A stretch of 13,682 bases of DNA from contig NZBV01000003.1 of the NCBI GenBank assembly GCA_002686355.1, positions 1-13,682 on the forward strand. Reading direction: 5' to 3'. This document shows, piece after piece, positions 13,274 to 13,682 of the stretch. This DNA is from Candidatus Pacearchaeota archaeon. GTDB taxonomy: Archaea; Nanobdellota; Nanobdellia; Pacearchaeales; GW2011-AR1. Below the pieces are notes generated by a model. That model saw only the letters and a list, made by a program, of their open reading frames with translations. It was not told the origin of the DNA and did not search any database. The translations under genes were made by a program, and so were the position numbers. Each line of letters opens with the position of its first letter. Position 1 is the first letter of the stretch.

Positions 13274-13682
13274 ATTTCACTCATGATATCAAACTAACGA
13301 TTGTCCAATACATTGAAATATCTTTATGTCCATTACTTCTTGCGTAGCATCTAAGCGAAGCCAGATACGGAGTGAATTTTATCCAATAACATCTCATAAG
13401 ATAATACACAACCACTTTCTTAACTTCAACTTAGAGTTTTTTTTAAGAATATTTTGTTTTGAAGGAACTGCAAACAACCTGTAATCTTTGTTTCAAGAGA
13501 GATATGCCCCTAGCCAGCCCTTTTATTATTTCTGTTGAGTTAGGATTAGCGAGCACCCATAAGATTCAAAATAAATTTCCATAAATAAAAAAAATAAAAT
13601 CTTAATAAATCTTTCATTCAACTCTAAAAATAAAATTAGAGAAATAGTTTAAATAAAAAGGAATAATATTATTTCCTTATTA
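13274..13682. other. Terminal stretch without a convincing gene
   Basis: AT-rich, with stops in all frames except short openings. It holds an inverted repeat CTCTAA/TTAGAG (13622-13627 and 13636-13641) and a 12-base perfect palindrome AATAATATTATT (13662-13673) flanked by AAGG and CCTT. TTTAAATAA at about 13648-13656 could be the TATA box of a plus-strand gene starting just beyond the right edge. Confidence 0.4.

Noticed and set aside
13281..13430. A minus-strand open frame of about 49 residues with 'FTPYLASLRCYARSNGHKD' in it
   Set aside because: It looks somewhat protein-like, but has no start in a sensible place, no promoter and no recognised family; kept only as a possible relic.
13599..13682. 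AT-rich inverted repeats as a replication origin or CRISPR leader
   Set aside because: There are only two short palindromes, no repeated unit with spacers and no origin-binding repeats; such palindromes arise easily in AT-rich DNA.

Overview
The window looks like a piece of a small, AT-rich archaeal chromosome, most likely a DPANN-type lineage (Pacearchaeota/Woesearchaeota-like; this placement is inferred from gene content and style, not from a marker tree). Archaeal evidence: a D-aminoacyl-tRNA deacylase of the DtdA type, diphthine synthase DphB, a TrmB-family regulator, tRNA genes without encoded CCA, two tRNA introns with bulge-helix-bulge (BHB) architecture, and TATA-like boxes centred about 25-27 bases upstream of many start codons, implying mostly leaderless mRNAs.

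Layout. 1-336 (-): start of a protein-isoaspartate methyltransferase gene running off the left edge. 402-632 (+): small unknown ORF. 749-3607 (-): an SMC-type ATPase with a Rad50-like CxxC zinc hook in place of the SMC hinge. 3671-4336 (-): RNase HII. 4385-4550 (+): two serine tRNAs (GGA, CGA) four bases apart, sharing a promoter zone with rnhB. 4551-4998: non-coding stretch. 4999-5110 (+): initiator tRNA-Met interrupted by a 36-nt intron in the anticodon stem (29/30), bounded by a strict BHB. 5305-5928 (+): HAD hydrolase gene broken by one in-frame TAA. 5905-6097 (-): small gene with an apparent one-base frameshift, convergent with the HAD gene. 6306-6408 (+): tRNA-Ser(GCT) with a 22-nt canonical intron. 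6411-7193 (-): membrane-anchored DNase I-like nuclease ending two bases from the tRNA. 7476-8303 (-): DtdA. 8340-8585 (+): small membrane protein, divergent from dtdA. 8679-9395 (+): DphB. 9426-9497 (+): a 23-residue hydrophobic micro-ORF with its own TATA box. 9575-12388 (+): isoleucyl-tRNA synthetase. 12467-13273 (+): TrmB-family regulator. 13274-13682: no convincing gene.

The theme is translation and its quality control (four tRNAs, IleRS, D-aminoacyl-tRNA deacylase, diphthamide formation on EF-2) plus chromosome maintenance (SMC, RNase HII). Most genes have their own promoter rather than forming long operons. The best candidates for something unusual are the zinc-hook SMC, the non-canonical intron and other oddities of the initiator tRNA, the DNase I homologue with a membrane anchor, and catalytic-motif substitutions in RNase HII (DE to DD) and DphB (GDP to GAP). 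A cluster of decayed genes lies around 5300-6100.
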